Below are positions 25,068 through 33,979 of a DNA stretch of 64,000 bases, piece after piece. This DNA comes from Variovorax sp. N23 (GTDB lineage Bacteria; Pseudomonadota; Gammaproteobacteria; Burkholderiales; Burkholderiaceae_C), in NCBI RefSeq assembly GCF_025486315.1, contig NZ_JAOOPY010000004.1, forward strand, positions 122,295-186,294, read 5' to 3'. The translations under genes were made by a program, and so were the position numbers. Within the stretch, counting starts at the first letter, position 1. Each line of letters starts with the position of its first letter. The notes beneath the pieces are model-generated. The model was given only the letters and a program-made list of their open reading frames with translations, ran no database searches and was not told the DNA's origin.

Positions 25068-26068
25068 TGCAGCATCTCCAGCAGCCGCCGCACGGCCCCG
25101 CGTGCCATGTCGAGCTTGTGCGCGTTCTGAGAAGTCGGGCAGGCAGAAGCAAGAAGCGCATCGCAGAAGCGCTCCAGGAGCGCTGGCGTGGGGACTTGTC
25201 CCCGGAGGATCGATTCCGCGGCCGGGATGCGCCACGGCACCGTGCCGACGCCGCCCAGCGCGATCGCGACATCGCCGATCCGATGGCCCTCCCTCGACAG
25301 CGATGCGGCGACCGACGCGGTGGCGAACTCGTACGAGGCGCGGCCACGCAACTTAAGATAGCCGCTGACCCGCTCCGACGTCGGCAACCCTGAGGCCGAG
25401 GTCGTCCCGCCCGCAGGGAGGTCCACATGGGTGATGAGCTCGTCGGCAGCCAGCACGTGTTCGCGTTGAGGCGTCTCGCCCGGCGTTTGATAGAAGTCCG
25501 CGAAAGGAAGTCGTCGCGTGCCGCGCAGACTGCGGATGTGGACATGGGCGTCCAGCGCGAGCAGCGCGACCGCCAAGTCCGATGCGTGAACCGCGTTGCA
25601 GGCCCGGCTCACGCCGAGCACGGCATGAGCGCCGTTGACGCCATCGATGGCGTCACAGCCCGCGCCGGGACTGCGCTTGTTGCAGCGCCAGTCGGCCCCG
25701 CGAAAGTAGGTGCAGCGCGTGCGTTGCAGAAGATTCCCGCCGATGGTGGCGACATTGCGGATCTGTCCCGACGCACCTGAGAGCAGGGCTTCGGACACGG
25801 CCATGGCATGACACCTCACGAGCGGATGCCGCGCCACATCCGTTTGGTTGGCCAACGCGCCGATGCGCAGCCTGCCATCCTCCACGGTGACCTCGTCGAG
25901 TTCGAGCGCCGTGATGTCGAGCACCGTGGTCGGCGTCTCGACACCGAGTTTCATCAGATCTACGAGCGTGGTACCGCCTGCGAGTACGCAAAGTCCCGGC
26001 CTGCCCATATGTGCCAGTGCTTCCTCGATGCTGCCTGCGCGCAGGTAGTCAAACGGAACCATGGCCAC
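25064..26068 (-). CDS. paoB: Aldehyde oxidoreductase, FAD/[4Fe-4S] subunit (PaoB/YagS-like)
   Basis: 334 residues. FAD-binding elements LAGGTTLVDLMK (about 30-41) and ATIGGNLLQRTRC are present. The insertion QRTRCTYFRGADWRCNKR with a further Cys in PGAGC supplies the cysteines that bind the extra [4Fe-4S] cluster of PaoB, which ordinary xanthine-dehydrogenase FAD subunits lack. This supports the PaoABC assignment. The start overlaps the end of the 2Fe-2S subunit gene by 20 bases and the stop overlaps the paoC start, so the three are co-translated. Confidence 0.9.
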   Translation of the reverse strand: MAMVPFDYLRAGSIEEALAHMGRPGLCVLAGGTTLVDLMKLGVETPTTVLDITALELDEVTVEDGRLRIGALANQTDVARHPLVRCHAMAVSEALLSGASGQIRNVATIGGNLLQRTRCTYFRGADWRCNKRSPGAGCDAIDGVNGAHAVLGVSRACNAVHASDLAVALLALDAHVHIRSLRGTRRLPFADFYQTPGETPQREHVLAADELITHVDLPAGGTTSASGLPTSERVSGYLKLRGRASYEFATASVAASLSREGHRIGDVAIALGGVGTVPWRIPAAESILRGQVPTPALLERFCDALLASACPTSQNAHKLDMARGAVRRLLEMLH

Positions 26069-26519
26069 GAACCTCCTCGATTGCCGCGACGATGTGGGGA
26101 TAGGCGCCGCACCGACACAGGTTGCCGCTCATCAGCTCGCGGATGGCGCAACGGCTCGTCGCACAGGGATCGGCCGCGACTTCGACGGCCGACATGATCT
26201 GGCCCGGTGTGCAAAAGCCACACTGGAGCGCGTCGTGGCGCACGAAGGCCGCCTGCACAGGATGCAGCGCTTCGGCAGTTCCGAGACCTTCCACGGTGGT
26301 CACGCTGCGACCTTCGAGCGTGACCGCCAGTCGCAGGCACGACAGTGAGCGACGTCCGTCCACCAGGACCGTACAGGCGCCACATTGACCGTGGTCGCAA
26401 CCTTTTTTCGCGCCCGTGAGACCCAGCTGCTCGCGCAGCAGGTCCAGCAGCGTGGTGCGCGTATCCACCTCGGACACCGCGGGGCGACCGTTGACGTTGA
26501 AGGCGACCTCGGCTTTCAT
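26049..26519 (-). CDS. paoA: Aldehyde oxidoreductase, [2Fe-2S] subunit (PaoA-like)
   Basis: 156 residues. Plant-type ferredoxin cluster: CDHGQCGACTVLVDG with its fourth Cys in LSCL; second cluster domain: QCGFCTPGQIM and LCRCGAYPHI. E. coli PaoA has a Tat signal and takes the complex to the periplasm; this protein starts directly at the ferredoxin fold (MKAEVAFNVNGRP), so the complex is probably cytoplasmic. First gene of the operon, four bases after a small gene of unknown function. Confidence 0.92.
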   Translation of the reverse strand: MKAEVAFNVNGRPAVSEVDTRTTLLDLLREQLGLTGAKKGCDHGQCGACTVLVDGRRSLSCLRLAVTLEGRSVTTVEGLGTAEALHPVQAAFVRHDALQCGFCTPGQIMSAVEVAADPCATSRCAIRELMSGNLCRCGAYPHIVAAIEEVRGHGSV

Positions 26520-26523
26520 GGCG

Positions 26524-26778
26524 TCAGTCGATCAGCAGGCCCGCCTGACGCAGGCGACCCTTCATCGCGTCGAAGCCACCCTCGTATTCCCAGTTCTGCA
26601 CGGTGTCGTGCGGGCACTGGATGAAGATGTGGTCCTCGGTGATCGAGAGGATGCGCTCGATCTTGATGACCTTCTCGACGAAGTGCTCGTTGGGCATGGC
26701 CGCCGTCACCAGCTTGCCCGCCTGGTCGTAGCCGTGGAAGACCTTGGCGGGTCGGATGCGCGCGGAGATGTATTGCAT
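26524..26778 (-). CDS. Small conserved-looking protein of unknown function
   Basis: 84 residues from ATG 26778. It looks like a compact beta-rich soluble protein (MQYISARIRPAKVF, IKIERILSITEDHIFIQC) with a single Cys and no signal peptide. I do not recognise the family. It sits four bases upstream of paoA and 86 bases after the dpp ATPase gene, so it is probably co-transcribed with one or both and may relate to their shared substrate. Confidence 0.55.
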   Translation of the reverse strand: MQYISARIRPAKVFHGYDQAGKLVTAAMPNEHFVEKVIKIERILSITEDHIFIQCPHDTVQNWEYEGGFDAMKGRLRQAGLLID

Positions 26779-26865
26779 GAAGAGCCTCTTGAGGTTGTGA
26801 AACAGAAAGCGAGCTGGGCGGGTGCCTCAGACCGGATGGAAGAAAAGGGAGCGACGGAGCGGTCC

Positions 26866-27837
26866 TCAGGCCGCCTGATGGAGCCAGCACGCCACGCGAT
26901 GCACGTCGCTGTCGGCCTGGGATACGCCCAGCAGCGGCGGCGCCGAATCGCGACAGCGCGGCATGACGTGCGGGCAGCGTGTGTGGAACCGACAGCCCGA
27001 CGGCGGATTCAACGGGCTGGGCAGGTCGCCCTTCATCGAGACGCGCGCACGGCGAGGTACGCTGGGCGGCAAGGGCTCGGCGATGGAGGAGAACAGCGCC
27101 TGCGTGTAGGGATGCAGCGGCTGCTGCCACAGCAAACGCTTGGGTGCGATCTCGACGATCTCTCCAAGGTACATGACGGCGATGCGATCCGCCAGGTAGC
27201 CGATGACCGACAGGTCGTGGGAGATGAAGAGGTAGGCCGAGCCGCTTTCGGACTGGAGCCGGCGCAGCAGGTTGATGATCTGTGCTTGGATCGAAACGTC
27301 CAGGGCCGACACGGGTTCGTCGCACACCACAAGACTGGGCTCCAGCGCGATCGCACGCGCGATCGAGATACGCTGGCGCTGTCCGCCAGAGAGCTCGTGC
27401 GGATGGCGGTCGGCGTGGTCAGGGTGAAGTCCGACCCGCGCGACCAGCGCCTCGACGCGCTCGGCCTGCTCGCGTCGTGTACCGACGTCGTGGACGGTGA
27501 AGGGCTCGGTCAGGATCTGGCGGATCGTGCGACGCGGATTCAGCGACGCGTAGGGGTCCTGAAAGACCATCTGCATCTGACGCCGGACCGGGCGCAGTTC
27601 GCGACGCGACAGCTGGCTGATGTCTTCGCCCTTGAAAGTGATGCTGCCTTCGTCGGGGTCGTGCAGTCGCACGATCGTGCGGCCCAGCGTCGACTTGCCG
27701 CAGCCCGATTCGCCGACCAGGCCCAGTGTCTCGCCTGCCCGGACCTGCAGGTCGACCCCGTCCACGGCACGGACCATGCCACCCTGGGTGGCGTGGTACT
27801 TGACCAGGTTCTTGACGTCAAGCAATGGCGGGTGCAT
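26866..27837 (-). CDS. dppF: Peptide/nickel-type ABC transporter ATP-binding protein (DppF-like)
   Basis: 323 residues. The start at 27837 lies inside the preceding ATPase gene (20-base overlap). It has Walker [11 protein letters not shown]-loop [15 protein letters not shown], signature [14 protein letters not shown], Walker [13 protein letters not shown] and the C-terminal oligopeptide-transporter cysteines CRFHTRCP...C typical of this subfamily. With DppD it forms the ATPase pair. Complete. Confidence 0.94.
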   Translation of the reverse strand: MHPPLLDVKNLVKYHATQGGMVRAVDGVDLQVRAGETLGLVGESGCGKSTLGRTIVRLHDPDEGSITFKGEDISQLSRRELRPVRRQMQMVFQDPYASLNPRRTIRQILTEPFTVHDVGTRREQAERVEALVARVGLHPDHADRHPHELSGGQRQRISIARAIALEPSLVVCDEPVSALDVSIQAQIINLLRRLQSESGSAYLFISHDLSVIGYLADRIAVMYLGEIVEIAPKRLLWQQPLHPYTQALFSSIAEPLPPSVPRRARVSMKGDLPSPLNPPSGCRFHTRCPHVMPRCRDSAPPLLGVSQADSDVHRVACWLHQAA

Positions 27838-28852
27838 GCACGGTTCCAGTGGGAAGGGGATCGACGGCTCCGGCCTTGAAGCAGGCGACCAGGCAGGAGT
27901 CCAGCGGTTGAAGTGGAGGGGTGCTGGCGGTGCAGGAGACGTCGCCGCGGCTGCAACGCTCGGCGAACGCGCACCCTCCGCCGAGGCGGTCCAGCGGCGG
28001 GACGGTGCCGTGGATCTCGTTGAGCGGCGCGAAGTCGCCATCGACCGACATGTCGGGCCGCGGCACGCTGGCAAGCAGTGCGCGGCTGTATGGATGTGTC
28101 GGCGCGGTGAAGAAGGTCTCGGCGTCCGCCTCTTCGACCTTGCGCCCTGCGTACATCACCATCACGCGCTGCGACCATTCCGCCACGACGCCAAGATCGT
28201 GGGTGATCAGGATGACCCCCATGCCGAGTTCGCGCTTGAGCCGGTCGATCAACTCGAGCACCTGCGCCTGGATCGTGACGTCGAGCGCGGTGGTGGGCTC
28301 GTCCGCGATCAGGACCTGGGGGCGGCAGGCCAACGCGATGGCGATCACGATGCGCTGGCGCATCCCGCCCGACAGATGGTGCGGGTACTGATGGAACCGC
28401 ACTTCCGGTTCCGGAATGCCGACCAGGTTCATCAGGTCCACCACGCGCTGGTGCGCCGACCCGGCTGAGCCGGGTTCGTGCTCTATCACGCTCTCCATGA
28501 TCTGACGACCGACAGTCATCAGCGGATTGAGGCTCGTCATGGGCTCCTGGAACACCATGGAGATGTCCTTGCCGCGCACGGCGCGCATCTGCGGCTCGTC
28601 GAGCGCCAGCAGATCGCGGTCGCGCAGCAGCACCTGACCGCCTGCGTTGCGTGCGATGCGCTTGGGAAGCAGCCGCATGATCGAGTACGCTAGCATGCTC
28701 TTGCCGCATCCCGACTCGCCGACCACTGCCAGCGTTTCACCCGCCGAGACATGCAGGTCGACTTCGTTGACGACCGGAAACCATCGCCCCGACCTGGAGA
28801 GAAATTCGGTGCGCAGGCCGCGCACCTGAAGAATGGTCTCTGAACGGCTCAT
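27818..28852 (-). CDS. dppD: Peptide/nickel-type ABC transporter ATP-binding protein (DppD-like)
   Basis: 344 residues. ATG 28852 overlaps the upstream permease stop as ATGA. Walker [10 protein letters not shown] (Met in place of the usual Thr/Ser at the last position, seen in some DppD proteins), Q-loop [15 protein letters not shown], signature [14 protein letters not shown], Walker [13 protein letters not shown], and the C-terminal oligo_HPY cysteine motif ([12 protein letters not shown]). Partner of the DppF-like protein. Confidence 0.94.
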   Translation of the reverse strand: MSRSETILQVRGLRTEFLSRSGRWFPVVNEVDLHVSAGETLAVVGESGCGKSMLAYSIMRLLPKRIARNAGGQVLLRDRDLLALDEPQMRAVRGKDISMVFQEPMTSLNPLMTVGRQIMESVIEHEPGSAGSAHQRVVDLMNLVGIPEPEVRFHQYPHHLSGGMRQRIVIAIALACRPQVLIADEPTTALDVTIQAQVLELIDRLKRELGMGVILITHDLGVVAEWSQRVMVMYAGRKVEEADAETFFTAPTHPYSRALLASVPRPDMSVDGDFAPLNEIHGTVPPLDRLGGGCAFAERCSRGDVSCTASTPPLQPLDSCLVACFKAGAVDPLPTGTVHAPAIA

Positions 28853-29700
28853 GACTTGTGCCTTGGGTTCAATGCTTCGTTCAATGCGTCGCCGATCAAA
28901 TTGATCGACAGCACGGTCAGGAGCACGGCGATGCCGGGAATCGTGACCATCCACCATGCGGTGCGGATCGCGGCGCGGCCCGCGCCGATCATGAAGCCCC
29001 ACGTCATGATGTTGGGGTCGCCCAGGCCGAGGAAGGACAGCCCGGACTCGAAGAGGATCGCGGTGGCGACCATCAGCGAGCCTGCGACGGTGATCGTGGA
29101 GAGCACGTTGGGCAGGATCTGCACCAGCATGATCCGCATGTCGCTCATGCCCAGCGCAAGGCAGGCCGAGGTGAACTCACGGTTCTTCACGCTGATGACC
29201 TCGGCGCGGACCAGCCGTGCCAGCGGTGCCCATGACACGATCGCGATGGCGCCCACCACATTGGGCAGCGTCGAGCCGAGCACGGCCACGATCACGATGG
29301 CGCCGATGAACGTCGGGATGGTCTGGAAGAACTCTGTCACGCGCATCACCGCCGCGTCGACCCGCCCGCCGTAGTAGCCGGCGACGCCGCCGACCACCGT
29401 GCCGAGCACGACGATCACGAGTGCGGCGACGAACCCGACGATCAGGGAAATGCGCGCACCGTAGGCGATGCCGGCCGCGATGTCGCGCCCCAGCATGTCG
29501 GTGCCCAGCAGGAATTCGCCGAAGGGCTCGCTGAACGGCGCGCCCAGCATGTCGTAGGGGCCCTCGGGAAAAAGCCATGGCGCGCCGAGCGCGAGTCCTG
29601 CGACGAAGACCAGCAGGAGGAGGCCGATGGCCCCTTGCGGCGTGCGCAGCATCCGGACTAGCAGGCCGGGTGCTCTGAAAAGAATATCAGGGCTTGACAT
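28849..29700 (-). CDS. dppC: Peptide/nickel-type ABC transporter permease (DppC-like)
   Basis: 283 residues from ATG 29700, which overlaps the DppB-like gene end by 14 bases. About six transmembrane helices. DppC features: LLGTDMLGRDIAAGIAYGAR (about 71-90), the EAA loop SACLALGMSDMRIMLVQILP, and a FLGLGDPNIMTWG block. It forms the channel with DppB. Typical length. Confidence 0.94.
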   Translation of the reverse strand: MSSPDILFRAPGLLVRMLRTPQGAIGLLLLVFVAGLALGAPWLFPEGPYDMLGAPFSEPFGEFLLGTDMLGRDIAAGIAYGARISLIVGFVAALVIVVLGTVVGGVAGYYGGRVDAAVMRVTEFFQTIPTFIGAIVIVAVLGSTLPNVVGAIAIVSWAPLARLVRAEVISVKNREFTSACLALGMSDMRIMLVQILPNVLSTITVAGSLMVATAILFESGLSFLGLGDPNIMTWGFMIGAGRAAIRTAWWMVTIPGIAVLLTVLSINLIGDALNEALNPRHKS

Positions 29701-30754
29701 GGATTGAATCGCTAGCGGCGCCGCTCGGGAGACCGGTTTTGAGGAGTGACTTGCGGCGTGCGGGAGCCTTGCGCAGCTCGATGCGCGGATCGACGACGGT
29801 GTAGACCACATCGACGATGGCGTTGGTGATGACCACCAGGATCGAGCTCAGGAAGAAGATCCCGAGCAGCAGGTTCAGGTCGCGCGAGAACAGCGCCTCG
29901 AACGCGAGCAGGCCCAGGCCTGGCCAGCCGAAGACGGATTCGACGATGACCGAGCCGCCAAGCATGCTCGAGACCTGCACGCCGGCCATCGTCAGCACCG
30001 GAAGGATCGCATTGCGTAGCGCGTGACGGTAGACGATCTTTCCGTTGGCGAGCCCCTTGGCGCGCGCCGTGTTGATGAAGTCCATCCGCAGGGTCTCGAG
30101 CATCGACGAGCGCATGAGCCGCGTGTAGAGCGCCATGTAGAAGAAGGACAGTGTGAGCGCGGGCAGCACCAGGTGGTGGGCGACGTCCAGGACGTGGCGC
30201 ACGCCGGTGGTGGTTGCTCCGACCACCGAGATGCCGCTCGTCGGAAACCACGGCAGATGGATTGCGAAGGCGATGATGAGCATCAGACCGACCCAGAACA
30301 GTGGCGTGGCATAGGTGACGATCGCAAAGGTGACGATCAGGTTCGCGGCCCAGGTGCGGTCGCGCACGGCGGCAATCGCACCCAGCAGGATGCCGAAGCC
30401 CACAGAGATGACCATCGAAGCGGCCATCAGCAGGGCGGTGGCGCCCAGGCGTTCGAAGATGAGCCCGGCCACGCCACGCGAATGGCGGAACGAGTAGCCC
30501 ATGTCGAAGACCAGGATGTTCTTCATGTACGACAGGAACTGCACGTACATGGGCTGGTCCAGTCCGAACTGGGCCCGGATCTGCGCCATGTACTCCGGGC
30601 TGGCCGCGCCAGACTCTCCGGCCATGACCTGTGCCGCATCGCCGGGTGCCAGCCGGATCAGAAAGAAGTTGACGACCACGATGGCCAAGATAATCGGCAG
30701 CCCGTGGATCAGACGACCCAGGACGTACCTTCCTCGCGATGCCCACATTGGCAT
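29687..30754 (-). CDS. dppB: Peptide/nickel-type ABC transporter permease (DppB-like)
   Basis: 355 residues. N-terminal helix GRLIHGLPIILAIVVVNFF, then the family RLAPGDAA and QFGLDQPMYVQFLSYMKNIL motifs; the EAA loop lies at NTARAKGLANGKIVYRHALR and the C-terminus carries VFGWPGLGLLAFEALFSRDL. About six transmembrane helices. It follows the binding-protein gene by 66 bases. A longer-than-usual polar tail of about 30 residues follows the last helix. Confidence 0.94.
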   Translation of the reverse strand: MPMWASRGRYVLGRLIHGLPIILAIVVVNFFLIRLAPGDAAQVMAGESGAASPEYMAQIRAQFGLDQPMYVQFLSYMKNILVFDMGYSFRHSRGVAGLIFERLGATALLMAASMVISVGFGILLGAIAAVRDRTWAANLIVTFAIVTYATPLFWVGLMLIIAFAIHLPWFPTSGISVVGATTTGVRHVLDVAHHLVLPALTLSFFYMALYTRLMRSSMLETLRMDFINTARAKGLANGKIVYRHALRNAILPVLTMAGVQVSSMLGGSVIVESVFGWPGLGLLAFEALFSRDLNLLLGIFFLSSILVVITNAIVDVVYTVVDPRIELRKAPARRKSLLKTGLPSGAASDSIHVKP

Positions 30755-30820
30755 TCTCCTGATGATTCGAAGAGCAGGTGAGTCGACGCCGAAGCGCCGA
30801 CGGGTGCAAACGGCTTGGGT

Positions 30821-32422
30821 CTAGCGGCTCACCCAGGTGTCGTACAAGCCGCCACGCAGGCCCAGCGGGGAGGTGATCAGGTCGTTGACGCGCCGGTTCT
30901 GCACGGCCACCAGGTCCATTTCCATCAACCAGATGATCGGGCTGTCGTCGACCAGCAGACGCTGCAGCTCATGGAACAACTGGTTGCGCTTGGCGCGGTC
31001 GGTCTCCGTCTGAGCGGCTTCCCAGCGCTTATCTACTTCCGGGTTGACATACTGCGAGACATTGCCGAAAGGCACCTTCGGGTTGATCATCTTGGACCAG
31101 GTCTGGCGCTGCACGCCCAGCGTCGGATCCGCCATTCCGATGGACCAGGTCGACGTCATGTGGAAGTCGTACTCGTTGTGCACCTGGCGTACGAAGGTCG
31201 GGTAATCGCGGCTGCGCAGTTCAACTTCGATGCCCACGCGAGCCAGTGCCTGCTTGAGGTATTCGCCCATGCGGCGATAGTCTTCACCGAAGGGCGAGAC
31301 GTCGTGGATGATCTTCGTACGCATGCCGTTGGCGCCGCGCTTGAGGCCGGCCTCGTCCAGCAGACGATTGGCGATCTCCAGTCGATCCTTCACGTCGAAC
31401 TTGATGACGCCCTGGTCGGTGTAGGCGCCCGACGCCTTGACGAAAGACGAGATCGGTCCGACGGCGGGTTTCCCGAAGCCGTACCAGACGTTCTTCGTGA
31501 TGAAGTTCCGGTCGATCGCATAGGCGATGGCTTGACGAACCCGCTTGTCGTCCAGCGGTGCCCGCTTGACATTGAGTTCGAGCATCATGACCGGAGCGAT
31601 GGCTTCATAACCGCCCTTGGCGATCGTGAGGTTGGGGAGCTTCTCCAGGCGGCGCATCTCCACCGGATTGATCGTGCCGAAAGTGGCCACGTCGATCTCG
31701 CCGCGCTCGACGGCCGCAGCCCGCGTCGCGCCGTCGGCGATGAAGCGGAAGATGAGGCGATCGAGGTACGGCCGGCCGGGCCGCCAGTAGTTCTCGTTGC
31801 GTGCCAACTCGATGAAGTTGCCCTTCTCCCACTTGACGAACTTGAACGGGCCGGTGCCGATCGGCTGGTTGACGGCGGGGTTGTTCCGGAAGTCGGTTCC
31901 CTCATAGAGATGACGCGGAACGATCGGCGCTTCGAGACTGGAAAGCCCCATCAGCAGGGGCGGGTAGGCGTACTCCAGGTTGAGCACCGCGGTCCGGGCG
32001 TCCGGCGCATCGATGGAGGTCACCGGCCCCAGGTTGCCCTTGCCACGCGGGTGGTATTCCTTGATGACCTTGAGCAGAGAAAACTGCACGTCGGCGCTCG
32101 AGAAGGGCTTGCCGTCGTGCCACTTCACGCCGTCACGCAGCTTGAAGGTGACCTTCTTTCCATCGGGGCTGACCGTCCAGGATTCTGCGAGGGACGGCTT
32201 GGGCTGCAGATTCATGTCGTATTCGAGCAGGCCGTCGAAGATCTTTGTGGCCAGTTCTGCAGTGGTCGGGGCGGAACTCAGCGCATTGGTGATCAAGGCG
32301 GGCTCGGGCGATGTGGTGATCACCACGGTGCCGCCCGGTTGCGGCGCAGCACCGGCCGTGGTTGTTGCCAGAACGACCGCTAGCGCACAGGCGAGATGGC
32401 GAAGACGCTGGACTGACTTCAT
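30821..32422 (-). CDS. dppA: Peptide/nickel-type periplasmic binding protein (DppA-like, SBP family 5)
   Basis: 533 residues from ATG 32422, giving a signal peptide ending TTTAGAAPQ. SBP_bac_5 features: SWTVSPDGKKVTFKLRDGVK with WHDGKPFSSADV, PIGTGPFKFVKWEKG and VRQAIAYAIDRN. The ligand cannot be read from sequence: these receptors take di- and oligopeptides, glutathione, nickel or opines. Co-transcription with an aldehyde oxidoreductase suggests uptake of a compound whose breakdown yields an aldehyde (inference). Divergent from the XRE-cupin regulator. Confidence 0.92.
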   Translation of the reverse strand: MKSVQRLRHLACALAVVLATTTAGAAPQPGGTVVITTSPEPALITNALSSAPTTAELATKIFDGLLEYDMNLQPKPSLAESWTVSPDGKKVTFKLRDGVKWHDGKPFSSADVQFSLLKVIKEYHPRGKGNLGPVTSIDAPDARTAVLNLEYAYPPLLMGLSSLEAPIVPRHLYEGTDFRNNPAVNQPIGTGPFKFVKWEKGNFIELARNENYWRPGRPYLDRLIFRFIADGATRAAAVERGEIDVATFGTINPVEMRRLEKLPNLTIAKGGYEAIAPVMMLELNVKRAPLDDKRVRQAIAYAIDRNFITKNVWYGFGKPAVGPISSFVKASGAYTDQGVIKFDVKDRLEIANRLLDEAGLKRGANGMRTKIIHDVSPFGEDYRRMGEYLKQALARVGIEVELRSRDYPTFVRQVHNEYDFHMTSTWSIGMADPTLGVQRQTWSKMINPKVPFGNVSQYVNPEVDKRWEAAQTETDRAKRNQLFHELQRLLVDDSPIIWLMEMDLVAVQNRRVNDLITSPLGLRGGLYDTWVSR

Positions 32423-32492
32423 TCGGATACTCCTGAGGTGAGGGATGCGAGACGACGGTGACATTGCAAATTCCGGGCCAGTTTCATTGATA

Positions 32493-32504
32493 GTGAAAAT
32501 TCAA
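32493..32504. promoter_or_regulatory. Operator-like palindrome copy 1 (GTGAAAATTCAA)
   Basis: The site reads GTGAAAATTCAA, with TGAA/TTCA arms around two bases. It lies about 70 bases before the dppA-like start. The related copy at 32648-32661 suggests a binding site for the divergently encoded XRE-cupin protein; this is inference from repetition and position. Confidence 0.4.
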
Positions 32505-32647
32505 ATCGTTCCGGCCGCTGCGACTGGCGCTGTATGGCTCGACCCTTCCTAGAACATGCTGGAGGGAAACCAGGGGCGGGTCCGAACCAAACGGGAGCCT
32601 AAAACCCCAAAACGATGCGCCTAATGCACCGAGAAGTTATCTTCTCA

Positions 32648-32661
32648 GTGAAAATATTCAA
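32648..32661. promoter_or_regulatory. Operator-like palindrome copy 2 (GTGAAAATATTCAA)
   Basis: The site reads GTGAAAATATTCAA, with the same TGAA/TTCA arms around four bases. It lies about 107 bases before the XRE-cupin gene start, where autoregulation would be expected. Confidence 0.4.
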
Positions 32662-32768
32662 CCCGGGAATACGCAAATCGGCAGGCACGTTCATCAGTGA
32701 TATAAGTGTCGGCGCTGGACGGAGGGGCCGCCGGCCATTTCTTAGTTCGATCACGGATGGGAAGCCAC

Positions 32769-33359
32769 ATGGTTGTCGATGACGACTTGGATACTGAGAC
32801 GTTGCAAGGGTTGGGCGATCGCCTGCGCAAGCTGCGTGCAGAACGTCACATGACGTTGGCGGCGCTTTCCGTCAGGAGCCAGATTTCAGTGGGAATGCTG
32901 AGCAACATCGAGCGAGGAAAGACTTCACCTTCACTAAAAACGCTGGATCGGCTGCGGATCGCACTGGGTGTGCCGCTCGCGAGCTTTTTCGACACGGACG
33001 CGGGGCAGAGCCAGGAGCGCGCGGTCGTGACGCGTGCTCATCAACGATCGACGCTGCTGTTCAGTGAATCCGGCCTGACGAAAGAACTGCTTTCCCCGGC
33101 AGGTCACCGCGAGCTCGAAATGCTCATTTTGAGCATCGAGCCTGGTGGTAGTTCAGGTGCCGACCCATGGCGCCGCGTCGGCGAGAAGTGCGGGATGGTG
33201 CTGCAAGGAAAATTCGAACTGCAAGTGGGCGAGCAGCGGTACGTTCTCGATGAGGGCGATTCTTTTCAATTCGACAGTGCGCAACCGCATCGCTTCACCA
33301 ACGTTGCGCCTGGAACCACGCGAGTCATGTGGATCATCAAGTCTGAGGAGGCCGGGTAA
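32769..33359 (+). CDS. XRE-family regulator with C-terminal cupin domain
   Basis: 196 residues from ATG 32769; ATG 32757 is an in-frame alternative that adds four residues but has a poorer ribosome site. The N-terminal HTH_3 domain (about 12-68) shows LGDRLRKLRAERHMTLAALS and ISVGMLSNIERGKTSPSLKT. The C-terminal cupin_2 domain (about 115-190) has GEKCGMVLQGKFELQVGEQR and FDSAQPHRFTN. This architecture senses small ligands and usually controls adjacent transport or catabolic operons. Divergent from the dpp/pao genes, which it probably regulates. Confidence 0.9.
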   Translation: MVVDDDLDTETLQGLGDRLRKLRAERHMTLAALSVRSQISVGMLSNIERGKTSPSLKTLDRLRIALGVPLASFFDTDAGQSQERAVVTRAHQRSTLLFSESGLTKELLSPAGHRELEMLILSIEPGGSSGADPWRRVGEKCGMVLQGKFELQVGEQRYVLDEGDSFQFDSAQPHRFTNVAPGTTRVMWIIKSEEAG

Positions 33360-33472
33360 AGGTCCGCGACCCCGACAGCGGATGCCTTCATTGCGAACTT
33401 TGTGTGGCGGTGATTTGGAAGTCGGGTGATTGCGCATGGCTCGATACCGGCCAGATGCCGGTGTCTCGCGCG

Positions 33473-33817
33473 TCAACGCGGCGCTGCGGGCTCGGTATCG
33501 GCCTTGTCGGGGCCTGTCGCCACTTCGTCCGCCCGCGGCGGTGCGTGCTTCTCGTGCCATTCCGCGAGGGAGTAATCGGGAAAGGTGTCGTAGCGTTCGT
33601 CGCCTTCCTTTCCTTCCATCCGGACCCACGAGGCCTTGGAGTCCAGGGACGCGTGCACGTTGGCCGGTGGCGGTGGCAGCGGCGTGTCGATCGCGCCGGC
33701 GTTCGGGTGGACCAGGTCGGGCCATGTCGGATCCCACATCCACAGGGCGCCGCCGCAGACACCGCAGAAATCGCGCTGGCCGGCGCTCTGGTGCTGCTCG
33801 CCGTCCTTGTCGAGCAT
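33473..33817 (-). pseudogene. GFA-family (glutathione-dependent formaldehyde-activating-like) fragment
   Basis: About 114 codons matching the C-terminal two thirds of GFA proteins: DFCGVCGGALWMWD (zinc Cys pair), LVHPNAGAIDTPLP and ASWVRM, ending with a variable tail. The N-terminal zinc-binding CHCG region is missing; the frame reaches a stop just upstream and no partner frame clearly continues it. It is therefore a truncated gene. Downstream of the XRE-cupin gene and convergent with it. Confidence 0.6.
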
Positions 33818-33979
33818 GTCATCGCAAGTAAAGCCGGCGCCGATGCTGCGGGCAAGGTGCAGTTCTCATCGGAATACGACCCATCGGACGTTCGCTACGG
33901 GGCATACGCGAGCCATGCGCAGGCCCCTGCGTACATGAAGCCAACGGCTTGATCCGGCCGGAACCAGCGACTCGGCTGT

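Larger units (their letters stand above)
32423..32768. promoter_or_regulatory. Divergent promoter region between dppA-like and XRE-cupin genes
   Basis: 346 bases, clearly more AT-rich than the flanks. It should hold the promoters for both directions and contains two copies of a TGAA-N(2-4)-TTCA element (see the separate entries), spaced about 155 bases apart. No coding frame is supported. Confidence 0.55.

Noticed and set aside
26866..28852. Nickel-specific (Nik) transporter
   Set aside because: The ATPases, permeases and receptor fit the whole peptide/nickel family; nothing points to nickel specifically, so a general Dpp-like call was kept.
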